Below are positions 19,680 to 28,755 of a stretch of DNA of 64,000 bases, piece after piece. The DNA is from Prevotella sp. (GTDB lineage: Bacteria; Bacteroidota; Bacteroidia; Bacteroidales; Bacteroidaceae), in the NCBI GenBank assembly GCA_017619375.1, contig JAFZSL010000038.1, positions 62,001 to 126,000 of the forward strand, written 5' to 3'. Below the pieces are notes generated by a model, which did not search any database, was not told the DNA's origin, and was given only the letters and a program-made list of their open reading frames with translations. The translations under genes were made by a program, and so were the position numbers. Numbering within the stretch: the first letter of the stretch is position 1; each line of letters opens with the position of its first letter.

Positions 19680-22600
19680 ATGAGAAATCTAAGAACCATC
19701 ATATTGACACTGTTGATGCAAGCCATGGCGCTGGGCGCCAGTGCGCAAGCCATCACCTCCGTCCACGGAACAGTGAGCGACGACGTGGAGCCTTTGATCG
19801 GCGCCACCGTCTGTGAGATCGACGCCAACGGACGTATCATCGAGAGTGCCGTCACCGACTTGAACGGTAACTTCACAATGAAGATCCAGAACCCGAAGGA
19901 CAAGATCCGCTTCTCCTACGTGGGAATGAAGACCATCACCCTTCCCATCAACAAGACGACCTACGAAATCACGATGGAGTCGGCCACCGAACTTCAGGAA
20001 GTGACCGTGGTGTCTAAGCGTCGTGCAAGAGGCAACTCCCTGCCCATCCCCGAGCGTGAGCTTTCCTACGCCACCCAGAGCCTTGACATGCAGGAGTTCG
20101 AAGGTCTCGGCATCACCTCCGTCGATGAAGTGCTACAAGGCCGTATCGCAGGTCTTGACCTTGTGGGCAACTCCGGTGACCTCGGCGCCGGTTCGACGAT
20201 GCGCCTCCGTGGTGCCACTTCGCTTTCCACGCTGACCAACTCCAACCCACTCATCGTGGTGGATGGCAACCCCCGCGACGTCAACCTTGACAACTTCGAC
20301 ATGGCCTCAGCCAACAACGAGAAGTTCGCCGAGCTGCTCAACATCAACCCAGAGGACATCGCCAGCATCAATGTGCTGAAGGATGCCGCCGCCACCGCGC
20401 TCTATGGCTCTCAAGGCGGTAACGGTGTCATCGAGTTGTACACGAAGCGTGGCATCCCCGGTCCCCCGAAACTCACCTATTCTTTGAAACTTACGGGAAC
20501 CTTCCAACCCAAGGGCTACAAGTTGCTGAACGGCGACGACTACACCATGCTGTTGAAGGAGTCTTTGTTCAATCCCACCCAGGACGACAACGCCTCCGCC
20601 AACGTGCCGGAAATCAACTACGACCCCACGTTCTCGGAGTATGAGCAATACAACAACAACACCGACTGGCGAGACGCCGTGACCCAATGGGGTTTGCGCC
20701 AGAACCACTACCTCACCGTCAGCGGTGGTGGTGAGAAGGCCTCCTTCCGCATCTCCGGCGGTTTCGACCACGAGACCGGCACCATCATCATGCAGAAGCT
20801 CAACCGTTTCACCACCCGCGTGGCATTGGACTACAACGTGAGCCGCCGCATCCGCGTCAGCACCAACTTCTCCCTCACCTACACGAAGAACAACCGCAAC
20901 AGCGACGACCTGCTCTCCATCGCCTTGAGGAAGATGCCAAACTTGAGCATCTACGAGCAAGACCCCTTCACCGGCGATGACACCGACAAATACTACCAGG
21001 TGCTGCAGTCTGCCTCCTCCATTTTCAACAATGACCAGAAAGGCCTCGTCAACCCCGTTGCCTCCGCCCATCTGGCCAAGAACACGCAGACCACCTACGA
21101 CATGAACCCCGAGTTGGTCATCAACTACCAACTGTTAGGCACCAACTACGACAAGACACAGCTCAACTGGCGTGGCTCGGTGTATATGAACATCAACAAC
21201 AATTACCAAGACCGCTTCTATCCCCAAGAGCTCACCACGGTGACTTGGGACCAAGGTGTGAACAAGAGCTACGCCTACTCCTCCAAGAGTGTGTCATTCA
21301 ACACCAAGCAGTCGCTCACCTTCATCCCCGCCTTCAAGAACAAGAATCATAGCTTGATGGTGATGGGACGTATGGAACTCACTTCAGGCACCTCCACCAG
21401 CCAATCGACAGACGGCAGCGGCCTCCCCTCCGGCGGCATAGAGAAGCCTGATGCCGGTGGCTTGATCACCGGATTGAGCTCAGGTTTCAGCGAGTGGCGC
21501 TCACTCTATTTCACCTTCTCCACCCACTACGCTTACAAGGAGCGTTACATCGCCGACTTCACCGTCCGTGCCGACGGTACGACGAAGTTCGGTCCGGGCA
21601 ACCGCTGGGGTTACTTCCCCTCGGCATCCTTGAAGTGGATCATCAGCGACGAGCCTTGGATGAAATGGTCAGACAAATGGCTATCCATGTTCGCCATACG
21701 CCCCAGCTGGGGACGCGTGGGCAACCAACCAGGCAGCAACTACCTTTATACGTCCAAGTACAGCACCACCAACAAGTATCTTGACATGAGCGCGATGTAT
21801 CCCAACAACATCCGCCTGACCAATATGAAATGGGAAATTGTGTCGAGCTACAACCTTGGTATCGACCTCGGCTTCTTGCACGACCGACTCACCATGAGCA
21901 TCGAGGGTTACCGCAGCAACACCACCGACATGCTGCTCAGCAACTACAAGATCCCCTCCAACACCGGTTTCAGCACTGTACCTTACCGTAACAGCGGCAA
22001 GATGAGGAATACAGGTTGGGAGTTCCACATCCAAACCAACAGGCTCATCAAGTCAGGCAATTTCTTCCTCGACCTGAACGCCAACTTCGGCAACAACCGC
22101 AACGAGATCTTGGAGATGGATGCCTATGTGCTGAAGAACCTCAACTCCACCTTCGGCTATTCGAATGCCGAGACCCTGCAACGTGTGCAGTTGAACAACC
22201 CGCTCGGCGCCATCTACGGCTTCAAGTACAAGGGTGTCTATCAATACAACTACAACACGTTCACCAGGATGACTCGTGAGGAGCAGGAAGCATTCATCGC
22301 CAGCGGCAAGACAGCACCAGTCGCCCTCAGCGCAGACGGTCAGATCATCCGCGACTCCCAAGGCAACCCCGTGCGCATGATGTACAACTACACCAACGAC
22401 GGAACGGGTAGGAACTACCGCTTCTGCGGTGGCGACGCCATTTACGAGGATGTGAACCACGATGGCCAAATCAACGCCCTCGACATCGTCTATCTTGGCA
22501 GCTCCCTCCCGAAACTTACCGGTGGCTTCGGTTTCACCATCAACTACGGCGACTGGCGTCTCACCACCCAGTTCACCTACCGTACCGGCAACAAGATCAT

Positions 22601-23003
22601 CAACCTTGCCCGTCTGAACGCCGAGGCCATGGTTGGCACGAACAACCAGAGCCAGGCCGTGAACTACCGCTGGCGCAAGGAAGGCGACGTGACGAACATC
22701 CCTCGTGCGATGTACGGTTCCACGAGCAACTTCAACACCCAGGTGAGCGACCGCTTCGTGGAAGACGGCAGCTACCTGCGTATGAGTTATACCCAGATTT
22801 CGTACACCCTGCGTCAGAAATACCTGAAATGGATCGGTCTTAACAAGGTCTCGTTCTATTTCAGCGCCAACAACCCCTTCGTGCTGACGAAGTACTCCGG
22901 CGTGGACCCCGACATCTCACAAGGCGGATATGCACCCGCCCAGGACCACGCTCAGACACCGCGCTCGCGTTCCTATACGTTAGGCATCACCGTGGAATTC
23001 TAA
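19680..23003 (+). CDS. SusC/RagA family TonB-dependent outer-membrane transporter (first pair)
   Basis: 1107 aa, close to the usual SusC length. A signal peptide (ending GASAQ) is followed by a carboxypeptidase-regulatory-like domain (about 25-110, with the YVGMKT strand), a plug domain containing LIVVDGNPRD and the conserved ALYGSQGGNGVIELYTKRG segment (about 240-260), then a beta barrel ending in aromatic F (TLGITVEF). It imports oligomers captured by its SusD partner using TonB energy. A purine-rich AGGAAATAAGGA stretch spans the junction with the preceding stop. The substrate is unknown. It pairs with the SusD 39 nt downstream. Confidence 0.95.
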   Translation: MRNLRTIILTLLMQAMALGASAQAITSVHGTVSDDVEPLIGATVCEIDANGRIIESAVTDLNGNFTMKIQNPKDKIRFSYVGMKTITLPINKTTYEITMESATELQEVTVVSKRRARGNSLPIPERELSYATQSLDMQEFEGLGITSVDEVLQGRIAGLDLVGNSGDLGAGSTMRLRGATSLSTLTNSNPLIVVDGNPRDVNLDNFDMASANNEKFAELLNINPEDIASINVLKDAAATALYGSQGGNGVIELYTKRGIPGPPKLTYSLKLTGTFQPKGYKLLNGDDYTMLLKESLFNPTQDDNASANVPEINYDPTFSEYEQYNNNTDWRDAVTQWGLRQNHYLTVSGGGEKASFRISGGFDHETGTIIMQKLNRFTTRVALDYNVSRRIRVSTNFSLTYTKNNRNSDDLLSIALRKMPNLSIYEQDPFTGDDTDKYYQVLQSASSIFNNDQKGLVNPVASAHLAKNTQTTYDMNPELVINYQLLGTNYDKTQLNWRGSVYMNINNNYQDRFYPQELTTVTWDQGVNKSYAYSSKSVSFNTKQSLTFIPAFKNKNHSLMVMGRMELTSGTSTSQSTDGSGLPSGGIEKPDAGGLITGLSSGFSEWRSLYFTFSTHYAYKERYIADFTVRADGTTKFGPGNRWGYFPSASLKWIISDEPWMKWSDKWLSMFAIRPSWGRVGNQPGSNYLYTSKYSTTNKYLDMSAMYPNNIRLTNMKWEIVSSYNLGIDLGFLHDRLTMSIEGYRSNTTDMLLSNYKIPSNTGFSTVPYRNSGKMRNTGWEFHIQTNRLIKSGNFFLDLNANFGNNRNEILEMDAYVLKNLNSTFGYSNAETLQRVQLNNPLGAIYGFKYKGVYQYNYNTFTRMTREEQEAFIASGKTAPVALSADGQIIRDSQGNPVRMMYNYTNDGTGRNYRFCGGDAIYEDVNHDGQINALDIVYLGSSLPKLTGGFGFTINYGDWRLTTQFTYRTGNKIINLARLNAEAMVGTNNQSQAVNYRWRKEGDVTNIPRAMYGSTSNFNTQVSDRFVEDGSYLRMSYTQISYTLRQKYLKWIGLNKVSFYFSANNPFVLTKYSGVDPDISQGGYAPAQDHAQTPRSRSYTLGITVEF

Positions 23004-23042
23004 GAGACCCGAAAATGACTAAATGACTAAAGAAAAGAAGTT

Positions 23043-24845
23043 ATGAAATCATATCACATATCCAACAAGATGAAGAGCATCGCATGCGCATTGCTGGCAG
23101 TCCCTGCCGCACTGCTCTTCACAGGTTGCTCCGATTTTCTGGAGTTGGAACCCCGCAACGAAATCGTCCTTGAAAGTTTCTGGACAGAGAAAGCCGACGT
23201 GGACAACATCGTGGCAGGATGCTACTCCGGCTTGCTGTCCAACGCCTGCATCCAACGCATGATCATCTGGGGCGAAGGCCGCAGCGAGAACCTTTACGTT
23301 GGTTTGAACACCAACCAAAACGCAGACCTGTTGAACCTTCTCAACGAGAACATCACAGCCATCAACGGCTACACCACCTGGGTTGACTTCTACAACGTCA
23401 TCAACCGCTGCAACACCGTCCTCAAATACGCACCCGGCGTGGCAGCCAACGACCCCGGCTATACTGACAGCGAATTGAATGCCACCATCGCCGAGATGAT
23501 TGGCCTGCGCTCCCTCTGCTACTTCTACCTTATCCGTACTTTCCGCGATGTACCATTCACAAGGGTGGCCTACACGGATGACGACCAGCGGATGGACCTG
23601 CCCGCCACCCCCTTCAACCAAGTGCTTGACTCACTCATCATCGACTTGGAGAGCGTGCGCGACATGGCAGTGAAACGTTATCCCAGCACCAAGCCGAAAT
23701 ACCAGAGCGGCCGCATCACACAGGACGCCATCAATGCCATGCTTTGCGAGATGTACTTGTGGAAGCAAGACTACGACCGTTGCATCCAATATGCCGACCT
23801 GGTGATTGAGTCGAAGAAACTCCTTGCCGAGGAAAACCTTCGCAGCGGCACGAATTTAGGTCGTGGCGGCACGGGCGGTCGTGGCAGCAGCGTGAGTGAA
23901 TACTACGCCCGCACCAACGGCTACCCACTCACCCAGGCCAATTTGAGCCAAGGCAGTTACGGCAACACGTTCAGCACTCTTTTCACCTTCGACGACGACA
24001 TCACCACCGCCAACCAGGAAATCATCTTCCAGCTGGTGTTCGATGACGACCCCAGGGCGACCAGCATGCCCGCCAACGGTGCCGTGAACAGTTTTTATGG
24101 CAATGCCAGCGTCAACCGCGGCCTTATTGCCCCCTCCGACTATATCATCGAAGAGACCGGCAAGGAGAAGAGCCGAGAACTATATGACGACAAGAACAAA
24201 TGGATGGACGCCCGCATGTACGAGAACTGCAACAAGTCTAATCAATGCGTCGCCAAGTACGTGTATCGTGGCGTTTCCATCAACGCCTCCACCACCCAGC
24301 CCACTGTCACCTACACCAGTGCCTGGACCGACGGTCAAGTGGGGAGCAACTGGATCATCTACCGCCTCTCCGACATCATGCTGCTTAAAGCAGAGGCCCT
24401 CACCCAAAAGATGCGTGAAGGTGTCGAGCAAGAGACAATGGACTACAACAAGCCCCTGCTGGAACAAGCCTTCTCCTTGGTGAACGCCGTGAACAAGCGC
24501 TCCGTGTGCCAACCCACCCAGAGCCTCACCGACACCTTGTCGGCCGGCGACTACCAAACCAAGGTACAGATGGAAGATTTGGTGCTTCGTGAGCGTCACC
24601 GCGAATTGATGTTTGAAGGCAAGCGCTGGTACGACCTTGTTCGTCTCTCCCGCCGTACAGGCAACACCACCACGCTGACCGCCGCCGCCATGAAGAAGGC
24701 AGGCACCGGTGCTTCACTCATCCAAAACAAGTTGTCAAAAATGGACGCCATCTATCTCCCGTACAACAACGACGAGATCAAGGTAAACCATAACCTAGTA
24801 CAGAACCCCGCGTTCCAGAGCGGCGAGAACAGCAGTTACGAATAA
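23043..24845 (+). CDS. SusD/RagB family nutrient-binding lipoprotein (first pair)
   Basis: 600 aa. The signal peptide ends in the lipobox LFTGC (Cys about 29) followed by SDFLELEPRNE, a typical SusD start. The helical TPR-like body and the late LRERHRELMFEGKRWYDLVRL block (near 520) are characteristic of the family. It forms the lid of the SusC channel and binds substrate outside the cell. A glycine-rich loop (RGGTGGRGSS near 280) is unusual. It is immediately followed by a FAS1 lipoprotein in the same operon. Confidence 0.95.
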   Translation: MKSYHISNKMKSIACALLAVPAALLFTGCSDFLELEPRNEIVLESFWTEKADVDNIVAGCYSGLLSNACIQRMIIWGEGRSENLYVGLNTNQNADLLNLLNENITAINGYTTWVDFYNVINRCNTVLKYAPGVAANDPGYTDSELNATIAEMIGLRSLCYFYLIRTFRDVPFTRVAYTDDDQRMDLPATPFNQVLDSLIIDLESVRDMAVKRYPSTKPKYQSGRITQDAINAMLCEMYLWKQDYDRCIQYADLVIESKKLLAEENLRSGTNLGRGGTGGRGSSVSEYYARTNGYPLTQANLSQGSYGNTFSTLFTFDDDITTANQEIIFQLVFDDDPRATSMPANGAVNSFYGNASVNRGLIAPSDYIIEETGKEKSRELYDDKNKWMDARMYENCNKSNQCVAKYVYRGVSINASTTQPTVTYTSAWTDGQVGSNWIIYRLSDIMLLKAEALTQKMREGVEQETMDYNKPLLEQAFSLVNAVNKRSVCQPTQSLTDTLSAGDYQTKVQMEDLVLRERHRELMFEGKRWYDLVRLSRRTGNTTTLTAAAMKKAGTGASLIQNKLSKMDAIYLPYNNDEIKVNHNLVQNPAFQSGENSSYE

Positions 24846-24872
24846 ATGAAAACCTATCAAGAAACAATCATC

Positions 24873-26951
24873 ATGAACAAGCCAAGACATATCATTCTCA
24901 GTATCGCCTGCCTGGCCTTGATGTGGTGCGGTGCTCTCACCTCCTGCTCCGACGAGCCCGACTCCGAGCACTTCTACACGTTCACCGGCGAGATGGCAAG
25001 CGACTATCTGAAGAATCGAAGTGAAACCTTCAGCGAGTTCACAGAAATCGTGAACCGCGCCGGCCTGATGGACCTGCTTTCCACCTATGGCCATTACACC
25101 TGTTTCGTGCCTACCAACGACGCGGTGAACGCCTACCTCCGCGAGAAAGGCATCCCGAGCGTCAGTTCTCTGTCAGACGCCGACTGCGACACCATCGCCC
25201 GCACCCACCTGGTGAACAACATGTACACGACGATGGAAATGACGCAAGACCGTCTTGCCACCGCCAACATGATGGGCCGTTACATCGCCACCGCCCCCGG
25301 CTTCGACGAGGACAACAACGCCGTCATCTACCTGGAGGGGTTGGCACGCATCATGTTCAAAACCCAGGACGACTCCGTGGAGAACGGCGTGATGCAACCC
25401 ATCGACCATGTGATAGAGAAGTCGAACAACTACATCTCCGACCTGGTCCGTGACAACCCGAATCTCAGCACCTTCTACAAGGCATTGGTTGAGACAAAAG
25501 TAGTCGATGAGATCATGAAAGTGGACGACCCGAACTACGACTGCAGGGCCTATCCCAAATACTATTACAAGTCGCACACCTGGACCGAAGTAGGATGGGT
25601 GCCAGATACCAAGAAGTATGGTTTCACCATCTTCGTCGAGCCAGACAACGTGTATGAGGCGAAAGGCATCCCCAAAGGTGACATACGCGCCCTCTACGAC
25701 TTAGCCTGCAAGCTCTACGACCCTGTCTATCCTGAGGATGTCGCCAAGGAAGGCCACGACTTCAACCACTTGACCGACAGCATCAACCCCTTGCACCGCT
25801 ACGTGCAATACCACATTCTGACTCGCTATGCCGCCGGTACTGCCGACTTGACCCCGATGGAATTGAACAACTGGCACGGAGGCAGCCTCCAAAGTGCCAT
25901 CGGTTTCGACGAGAAGCTCATCAACCCCATCGACTGGTTCCACACCCTTCTCCCCCACACGCTCATCAAGGTGGAGAAAGCCACGGTGCCCAACTACTTG
26001 GGTGATGCAAAGAAAGGCGACAAATTCGTCAACCGTCGCTATGACGCCCAATACAAGTTCCGTGGCTCATTCATCGACCCTTCGACAGATACCGAATACA
26101 TACACGACGGCATCAACGGCCACTATTTCTATGTGGATGACATCGTGGCCTTCAGCTATGACGTACAGAACAAGGTACAGAACATGCGCATCCGCATGGA
26201 CTTCTCGAGTGTGTTCCCGGAAGTCATGACCAATGGTCTTCGCTTCGTAGGCACTTTGGAAGATGACCCCAACGCCGTTGCCGACGATGCCGCAGTGCCC
26301 AAGAACGGCCGCAACTTCTACTTCCCATTAGGCTATCTCGACGGCGTGACCTTCACCAACTGCAACGTGGTGCTTCGCCGCCCGCATCCGGGATTCTGGT
26401 CTTGGCAGGGTGACGAATGGAACCTCTTCGGCGACTACGACTTCACCTTCCGCATCCCGCCCATCCCGTACAGTGGCGACTGGCAGGTACGCCTTGGTTT
26501 CTGCGCCATCGAGACACGTGGTGTGATGCAAGTCTATTTTGACGGCGTGCCACAAGGCATACCTCTTGACATGACCAAGTTTTTGAATTCCGACTTGTAC
26601 ATCGGCGACAGTTTCGTGATAGACGAGTCGGCAGCAGACTACGACAAGAAGACCTCTGAGGAGAAAGCCGAGGAACAGAAACTACTGAAGAACCTCGGTG
26701 CCTACCGCGGTCCACGCTCCATCTTCCACTACGGACCCAATGCAGCGTATTTCGTAGGCAACGAGCGCACTTACCGACGCATCCTCTGCCAAACCTATAT
26801 GGATGCCACCAAGGACCATTTCATTCGTTTCCGCGTGGCTTCCGACGGCAAGCAAGGCAACAACAACGAGTTCATGCTCGACTATCTGGAGTTAGTGCCC
26901 AAGAGCGTCTATGGTGTCGATGGAGACGGCCAGATGGAAGACGACCTCTAA
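24873..26951 (+). CDS. FAS1 domain lipoprotein, downstream of the first SusCD pair
   Basis: About 692 aa from ATG 24873, which begins MNKPRHIILS and leads to the lipobox LTSC. ATG 24846 directly abuts the SusD stop and would add 9 residues. Two FAS1 domains are apparent: residues about 35-175, with FVPTNDAVNAYL and the closing MQPIDHVIE box, and about 180-390. The C-terminal third (390-690) looks like a beta-sandwich of galactose-binding type, with ending DYLELVPKSVYG. The architecture suggests a surface binding protein helping capture, comparable in position to SusE/F-like genes, though unrelated in sequence as far as I can see. Confidence 0.75.
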   Translation: MNKPRHIILSIACLALMWCGALTSCSDEPDSEHFYTFTGEMASDYLKNRSETFSEFTEIVNRAGLMDLLSTYGHYTCFVPTNDAVNAYLREKGIPSVSSLSDADCDTIARTHLVNNMYTTMEMTQDRLATANMMGRYIATAPGFDEDNNAVIYLEGLARIMFKTQDDSVENGVMQPIDHVIEKSNNYISDLVRDNPNLSTFYKALVETKVVDEIMKVDDPNYDCRAYPKYYYKSHTWTEVGWVPDTKKYGFTIFVEPDNVYEAKGIPKGDIRALYDLACKLYDPVYPEDVAKEGHDFNHLTDSINPLHRYVQYHILTRYAAGTADLTPMELNNWHGGSLQSAIGFDEKLINPIDWFHTLLPHTLIKVEKATVPNYLGDAKKGDKFVNRRYDAQYKFRGSFIDPSTDTEYIHDGINGHYFYVDDIVAFSYDVQNKVQNMRIRMDFSSVFPEVMTNGLRFVGTLEDDPNAVADDAAVPKNGRNFYFPLGYLDGVTFTNCNVVLRRPHPGFWSWQGDEWNLFGDYDFTFRIPPIPYSGDWQVRLGFCAIETRGVMQVYFDGVPQGIPLDMTKFLNSDLYIGDSFVIDESAADYDKKTSEEKAEEQKLLKNLGAYRGPRSIFHYGPNAAYFVGNERTYRRILCQTYMDATKDHFIRFRVASDGKQGNNNEFMLDYLELVPKSVYGVDGDGQMEDDL

Positions 26952-27008
26952 TCGTCCATCGACCATGTGATAACAAGAGAACGAACCAAGAACATGATCA
27001 TACGACAT

Positions 27009-28724
27009 ATGAAACGAGAGAATCTATATAAGACCATGATAGGGTTGGCGTTGGCCACCCTGACGCTGACGGGCTGCAGCGACGAGTGGGACGACCACTA
27101 TTCCACCAGCACCAAGGAGATCCAAGGCGGCTCCTTGTGGGATGCCATCCGGCAAGACCCGAGCCTGAGCAACTTCGCCAGCGTGGCAAGTGCCTGCGGT
27201 TATGACAAGGCATTGTCGAGCACCCAGGTATTCACCGTGTTCGCCCCCACGAACGATGTATTCAGCAGCAGCGATGCCGAGGCGCTCATCCAAACCTACA
27301 ACAGCCAGAAGGGACGCATCGACGATGACGAGAACACCACCATCAAGGAGTTCCTTCAAAACCACATCGCACTGTACAACTATTCGGTTTCCAGTCGGAG
27401 CAACGACTCCATCGTCATGATGAACGGCAAATACGCCATTCTGGAGCCAGGCTCCATCAGCGGCACACCGTTCATCAAAGCCAATGAGCTTCACAGCAAC
27501 GGCGTGTTATTCAAGGTGGGAACACCCCTTCAATTCTTCCCCAATGTGTTTGAGTACATGAGCAAGAACAGCGAGTTGGACAGCCTCTACAAGTTCTTCT
27601 ACAACGAGCGGTTCTACCGTCGAGAGTTCATAGCTGACGAGAGCGTGCCCGGCGGCATCGTCGATGGCAAGACCGTCTATCTCGACTCCGTCTTCGCCCA
27701 ACGAAATGAACTGTTCAACGCCAATTTCCTCAACGCCCGCATCAACCGTGAGGACAGCACCTACTGGATGATAGCCCCCACCAACCGTGTGTGGGACCAG
27801 CTGCTCAACGAATACAGCCAGTATTTCGTCTATGACCAGAAGGTGCCCGACCGCGACTCCGTGATGTACACCAACCCACGTCTCGCCATCGTGCAAGGCA
27901 CCATCTTCAGCCGAGGCATCAACCTTGACCACATGATCAAGGACTCCATCATGTCGACCAACGCCGTTTACAACTTCCAGCGGCGTGCCAACCAGTGGGG
28001 CAAAGACTCTCTGCACTACTACGAATACTACCATCCGTATGCCGCCCCCAATGGCGTGCTCTCCAACGTTACCCCACAGGAATGCAGCAACGGCCAGGTT
28101 TTCGTGAGCGACGACTGGAAAATCGACAAGAGAGAGACCTTCTACCAGACGCGCATCATCGAGGCTGAAGACAACAGAGCCATCAAGGAAGTGAGCAAGG
28201 TGGAGAACACGCAGGGCGTCCTTGAGGAGACCATCAGTCCGAAATACCGCGTCGTTGACAACAAGAGCCCGTTCTATGGCCTGGTGTCCAACAACCGCTT
28301 TGTGGAGTTCGAGCCGATGAAGACCACCGTGCAGCACTCGGTGACGTTCAACATCACCGACGTGCTCTCCAACATCGGCTACGACATCTATCTGGTGACC
28401 GCCCCCGCCCTTGCCAACGACAGCAACGCCACAGACATCCAACGTCTCCCCACGTTGCTCCGCTGCACGCTGAAATACCACAACGAGGAAGGCACAGAGC
28501 AAGCCAAGCAGCTTGCCAGCCGTGTGGAGACGAAAGGCGACGAGGTGGACTACATCCTCTTGGCTGAAAATTTCAAATTCCCCGTGGCCTCCTATGGCCT
28601 CGTCGAGGAAGAGCCTCAAGTGACATTGATGGTGGAGACCCGTGTGAGTTCCAGTCAGGTGAACAAGACGCACACCCGTACGATGCGCATCGACTGCATC
28701 ATCCTGAAACCCCATGAGGAATAA
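27009..28724 (+). CDS. FAS1 domain lipoprotein, upstream of the second SusCD pair
   Basis: About 571 aa from ATG 27009 (MKRENLYKT), with lipobox LTGC followed by SDEWDDHY, a common start of Bacteroidetes FAS1 lipoproteins. Two FAS1-like domains: about 35-170 (SLWDAIRQDPSLSNF, FTVFAPTNDVF) and about 175-320 (YWMIAPTNRVWDQLL). The C-terminal region (350-571) is beta-rich with no recognised motif. Its position between the two SusCD pairs, 57 nt after the previous FAS1 gene and 31 nt before the next SusC, suggests a shared function at the outer membrane. Confidence 0.75.
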   Translation: MKRENLYKTMIGLALATLTLTGCSDEWDDHYSTSTKEIQGGSLWDAIRQDPSLSNFASVASACGYDKALSSTQVFTVFAPTNDVFSSSDAEALIQTYNSQKGRIDDDENTTIKEFLQNHIALYNYSVSSRSNDSIVMMNGKYAILEPGSISGTPFIKANELHSNGVLFKVGTPLQFFPNVFEYMSKNSELDSLYKFFYNERFYRREFIADESVPGGIVDGKTVYLDSVFAQRNELFNANFLNARINREDSTYWMIAPTNRVWDQLLNEYSQYFVYDQKVPDRDSVMYTNPRLAIVQGTIFSRGINLDHMIKDSIMSTNAVYNFQRRANQWGKDSLHYYEYYHPYAAPNGVLSNVTPQECSNGQVFVSDDWKIDKRETFYQTRIIEAEDNRAIKEVSKVENTQGVLEETISPKYRVVDNKSPFYGLVSNNRFVEFEPMKTTVQHSVTFNITDVLSNIGYDIYLVTAPALANDSNATDIQRLPTLLRCTLKYHNEEGTEQAKQLASRVETKGDEVDYILLAENFKFPVASYGLVEEEPQVTLMVETRVSSSQVNKTHTRTMRIDCIILKPHEE

Positions 28725-28755
28725 ACCCGATTATTCATTCACAATTGAAAAGAAG

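Noticed and set aside
27507-28715. Minus-strand ORF of 402 codons opposite a FAS1 gene
   Set aside because: Antisense shadow; the plus strand has a signal peptide, lipobox and FAS1 motifs.
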